In this document: positions 58,910 to 62,649 of the stretch, in pieces
Layout of the letters: each line of letters starts with the position of its first letter
How positions within the stretch are numbered: the first letter of the stretch is position 1
NCBI RefSeq assembly: GCF_000485595.1
Contig: NW_014577490.1
Span: 182,825 to 245,473 of the forward strand
Length of the DNA stretch: 62,649 bases
Direction: 5' to 3'
Source of the DNA: Priapulus caudatus
Lineage: Eukaryota > Priapulida > Priapulimorpha > Priapulimorphida > Priapulidae
Made by a program: the position numbers and the translations under genes
Notes under the pieces: model-generated
What the model saw: the letters and a program-made list of their open reading frames with translations, nothing else
Database searches by the model: none
Told to the model about the DNA's origin: nothing

Positions 58910-61900
58910 ACCCTCTATGATGACTCATCCAGCGATAGTGTATGATTATTTATAATAGTAATGGATAGTAGTACTGCGACTGCACTTGTGCACTCATGCA
59001 TGCTAAAACCTTTCCTGCGATTTGATTCGCACGGGTAAGCTTTGCGAAATTATTCACGTGTCAGAATGGATTAATCGCATCTGATTAATGAAAGCAGGTA
59101 GCCGTAGCACTCTCACAAGGTCATGCGTGGCCCAGATTTCATGCTAATTACACCTACCTGAGGAATAATTTCCACCAGTCGAAATGAAGTTGCGTTGGAC
59201 TTACGCGTGCTACTCCGGTGAGTGATTCGATGATATGGCTGCAGAGCAAAAAAGTACTGATTGTTGAAGATGCACAAAAACACGTAGAGACATTATACTT
59301 GTCGTTGTTTTTTAGGCATATGTCATGCGATGTCTGTGCAGTCAGATTTGTTTTTCTAATATAGTCTATTGTTCCCCTAGAATTTTTCTGAGTGCTCTCA
59401 CTTTCTTTCATTTAATGTGGATGAATCTTTTTCTACTATTGGTAATACGTACTAGGAGTGAATAAAAATATAGTTTGTTTAATTCACTTCTGGTAATACA
59501 CATATATACCAGAGATATGTACACTATTACATATTCCGTGTCCCGTCCTCGGACGTCGTACGTGTATAACTGATCCTCCCCTTTGCTTTCTATGTCTAAT
59601 GTGTATATATAATTATGTACTATCTAATAGTTATTGCGTATATGTACATACACCGCCTGGCGCCTGATATTCAGTGTGCCGATGAACACGAGGCGTCTGT
59701 CTTAGAGAGTGAGATGTTAGCTTTATTTACGATGCGGTGACAGGACTAGTAGCAGTAGGACTTGATAGATGGGATGACGGATGTTGGCCAGTATACGTGT
59801 GTCCTGTGCTTTCTACGTTGGGTTTGTAGTCGTGGTCGTATAGAAGATATCATATGTGACTCTAACCTACATTTAGCACAGCCTTGACTGTGAATTAGCA
59901 AGCGATTCAATGGCGAGCGCCCAAATCGGCTAGTGGATTATTTGTAATCCTTGTGTGCACACACTACAGCGTTGTTTGATAAGGAAACACATTCTTTAAA
60001 AGAATAACAGCAATAATTGCGCATACGTCTGGTGGGCCATGGGATAGGACACAGCTTGCGTGGGTTGGTGCCACAGGAAAGGCAAGCAAGTAGCAATCAA
60101 TGAATCATTGCTGGGAGGTGACGCGCACATGCGAACATTAAACTTGTGATGTACACAGACGTGCGCCTGTCCCTGAGATCGGTGAATCTGTTTCGATGTC
60201 TGTGTCGCAGAAGGTTCCGTCTGAATGTGTGTGTGGGATATCTGTTCTTGCAATCTCTAGAGGAAATCTAGTTTCTTTTTCCTTTGGTACACGCGTTGAT
60301 CAGTGTCAGCAGTTCGCCACTAAGCCACTTAGCGTAAACTGTTGCTTTTTGCTAACTTACTTCTCCGTTCTTCTACGACAATACGTCAGTTGCAGTTTTC
60401 ACAATGTCTGAGGTCTAAATGTACAAAAACACGACTTAAAAAAGATAATGGACCATTTTCCGGACTCTGTTTTTTAGGATTTATGGCCAATTAGCTGCAA
60501 CGGATTGAAGCCAAACTTGTAATGTCTATTTTCAACTGACTATGGAAAAAGACACATTTTCTTCTCGTCATCTCTCGAGGTTTAAGCACGAAAATAATTA
60601 TGAATAGTTTTTTTGAGCTTGGACGTTTTATGTTAGCGTCACCTTACCGTAATCTCTTCTATGAAGGCAGACTCGGTCATGCAATGTTTCAGCATTCAAA
60701 CCCAGAAGGAGGGAATGTTGGGCATGGACTCGCACACTGTATGGGATCAGGAGGTGGCTTGTGGGACTCATTTGTGCGAGTTATCATAGCAGATTTCTTA
60801 TTGAACCCTATGTTTACTGTTTGACAACCCGTCGTATGGGGCCCAACATCTACAGAACGCAAAACCAACTTGTGCTTTCAATTTTGCTGGTAATCGGCCG
60901 ATATTCCAGATTCGAGGCGCCGTTACGCATTAATTTTTGCCGCGGGCAGTCCAGCATGGCCCATGGATGGCTTAGCTTTAATCCAACGCTGTCTGGATCC
61001 ACCACCGCTGCTGCCTCGTCGGTTCTACCAGCGCCCCCGGCTGATATTGTCTCAGCCATAGGAAAAAAAGCAAACAGTCCTTTCTGCTTACGTGCTCCCT
61101 GCGTGGGTTTATTATCGAATCTAGCTTTCCATTCAGGTTTCCAGGGCAGCTAAGATCTGCGGTCCGTATGTGTGTATGTGTGTGCAGTCAGTCATTAAGA
61201 CGTCGGGTAATCTGTCGTGTGAACATGACCTAGGAACTTATGGCCGAACGTGCAGGAGGGACCAAGCACGCGCTGTAGGAAATATTGCCGCTAATAAAGA
61301 CAGTCGATAGAGCAGAGTCGAATAAACGTCACGGAGAGATGCGTGGGGGGCATAGTATAGGTAGGTATAGTATAGGCAGATAAGTATATAATGATATACT
61401 TAGCAGCTCATACTCCAAGAAATGTCATGGCGGGAAACGTGAATGGGTGCGGTAATGATATAGTTCTCTGATCATATCACAAGAAACGTCGTATGTCGAC
61501 CTAGTTTAGGGGTATAAATATGGTCTATAGGTCATAGTTAAAACATGTCATTGAAGGTATACCGGCGGTGTGTGGAGAAAGGTCGGCGATATCAAGAACA
61601 TAAAAGCCTCGCCTCCTAAAAGCGTTTATGTGCTCTTGGTGATGTGCAGCAGTTGAAGAGACGTCGATGCGAGGGAGGGAATGAAGGGAGCTCATTGATC
61701 GCATTTAAAAAAAAGTGTCACGTAGACTACATGGGTAGGAATACAAATATTTAAGCGGCCATTGTTAACGAACACACAAGAGTGGACCGTGTGTGGCGAG
61801 GAGGCAATGATAATAGTTATGATATCGCAGTTGAGGAAACATTGGGAAAAGAGTGGCATGCGTGTATGCGCGTCTGTGCGTGCGCCTGCCCGCGTGTATG

Positions 61901-62120
61901 TCTGTGCGTGTGCGTGTGTGTGTGTGTGTGTGTCGAAGGGTGGAATTCTACGTACAGAATATAAGAACAACAGTGCTTTCCCAGCCGGTTCCCCGCGCTA
62001 AAAACGCGAGCAAGCTAGCAAAATATTTTAGCGCGAGTCTGCGTCGCTCGTTGTTGACCTAGCTGCTGCGTATTTTAGCCAGGCCAGCACAGTGCTGCGG
62101 TTACCGGACCCTGCGGCCAT
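58910..62120. other. No supported gene, 58.9-62.1 kb
   Basis: Frames at 60600-61150 on both strands have mixed composition (AAAVVDPDSVGLKL on the -) and may be an eroded element or pseudogene, but no family was recognised. The remainder is AT-rich with short TG repeats (near 61890-61932). Confidence 0.5.
59452..59493. repeat. Short hairpin element (AGGAGTGAATAAA tip)
   Basis: TAGGAGTGAATAAAA pairs imperfectly with TTTAATTCACTTCTG. GGTAATAC occurs on both sides. It carries AATAAA about 600 bp after the last exon of the unidentified gene. Confidence 0.6.
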
Positions 62121-62124
62121 GGTC

Positions 62125-62649
62125 TTTGTAGCATAAGCTGCTATGTATCTGCAGCCTCACCCACTATGTCTCTGCTGCCTCAGCTGCTATGTATCTGCAG
62201 CCTCAGCCGCTATGTATCTGCTGCCTCAGCCGCTATGTCTGCTGCTCAGCTGGCTATTACGTCGCTCAGCTGCTATGGCTCGCTGCCGTCGTCGGCAATG
62301 TCTCTGCTGCCTCAGCCGCTATTCCTCTGCTGCCTCAGCTGCACTATGTATCTGCAGCCTCGACTACATGTCTCTGCTGCTCACTGGCTATGTATACTGC
62401 NCAGTCGCTATGTCTCTGCTGCCTCAGCCGCTATATCTCTGCTGCCTCAGTCGCTATGTATCTGCTGCCTCAGCCGCTATGTCTCTGCTGCCTCAGCTGC
62501 TATGTATCTGCAGCCTCAGCCGCTATGTCTCTGCTGCCTCAGCTGCTATGTATCTGCTGCCTCAGCTGTTATGTATCTGCTGCCTCAGCCGCTATTTATC
62601 TGCAGCCTCCGTCGCTATGTATCTGCTGCCTCAGTCGCTATGTCTCTGC
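62125..62649. repeat. 23-bp minisatellite at window edge
   Basis: About 22 copies of a unit near CTATGTATCTGCTGCCTCAG plus CCG. Position 62401 is N. Several units are shortened, mostly around the N. The array continues beyond the window. A 23-bp unit cannot keep one reading frame, so it is unlikely to be coding. Confidence 0.93.

Noticed and set aside
60600-61153. Frames of 74 and 130 codons as a gene
   Set aside because: No start context, splice partners or recognisable domain. Similar-length frames exist on the other strand.

Overview
This is nuclear DNA from an animal, almost certainly an invertebrate. The evidence is phase-consistent GT-AG introns, TTAGGG-type telomere-like arrays, very abundant microsatellites, and many short non-autonomous DNA transposons with intact target-site duplications (TSDs). 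No bacterial operons, rRNA or CRISPR are seen. I cannot name the species from sequence alone.

The main gene is on the + strand at 21.5-44.6 kb, possibly with a 5' exon near 9.0 kb. A 3.76-kb, very GC-rich exon encodes an SRIP (SxIP, EB1-binding type) motif, a CAP-Gly microtubule-binding domain and a long low-complexity region with two internal repeat arrays. Twelve further exons encode a basic linker and a long coiled coil. The coiled coil ends in the C-terminal signature of the MTUS1/MTUS2 (ATIP/TIP150) family, including KRLSMENEQL. Splice phases match at every junction. The gene therefore looks like a CAP-Gly/MTUS hybrid, an architecture I do not know from the vertebrate MTUS proteins. A separate 1.2-kb exon at 33.5-34.6 kb, with a TATA box and its own ATG, joins the coiled coil in the same phase. 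It looks like an alternative first exon for a shorter isoform, as in vertebrate MTUS1/ATIP. The large exon holds one in-frame TGA next to a 24-bp direct repeat at 84-bp spacing, which is either a polymorphism or an assembly problem.

A small three-exon gene on the - strand at 48.8-49.8 kb encodes a protein of about 112 residues, with about 40% Arg+Lys, no acidic residues and no Cys. It has RSRSAS repeats and an RRRRR end. It resembles a sperm nuclear basic (protamine-like) protein, and three TGACGT half-sites lie just upstream of its ATG. A third, unidentified gene on the + strand is represented by exons between 55.1 and 58.9 kb.

The rest is intergenic and intronic. It holds hAT-like elements with 5- or 8-bp TSDs, TTAA-flanked elements, Mutator-like palindromic MITEs with 9-bp TSDs and telomere-like cores, and a large foldback element. 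It also holds at least eleven very short hairpins that share only a CAGGAGT-like tip while their arms differ. Simple repeats are long, including a 179-bp G-tract, and a 23-bp minisatellite runs off the right end. The regions 1-8 kb, 10-21 kb, 45-48 kb and 59-62 kb show no gene I can support.
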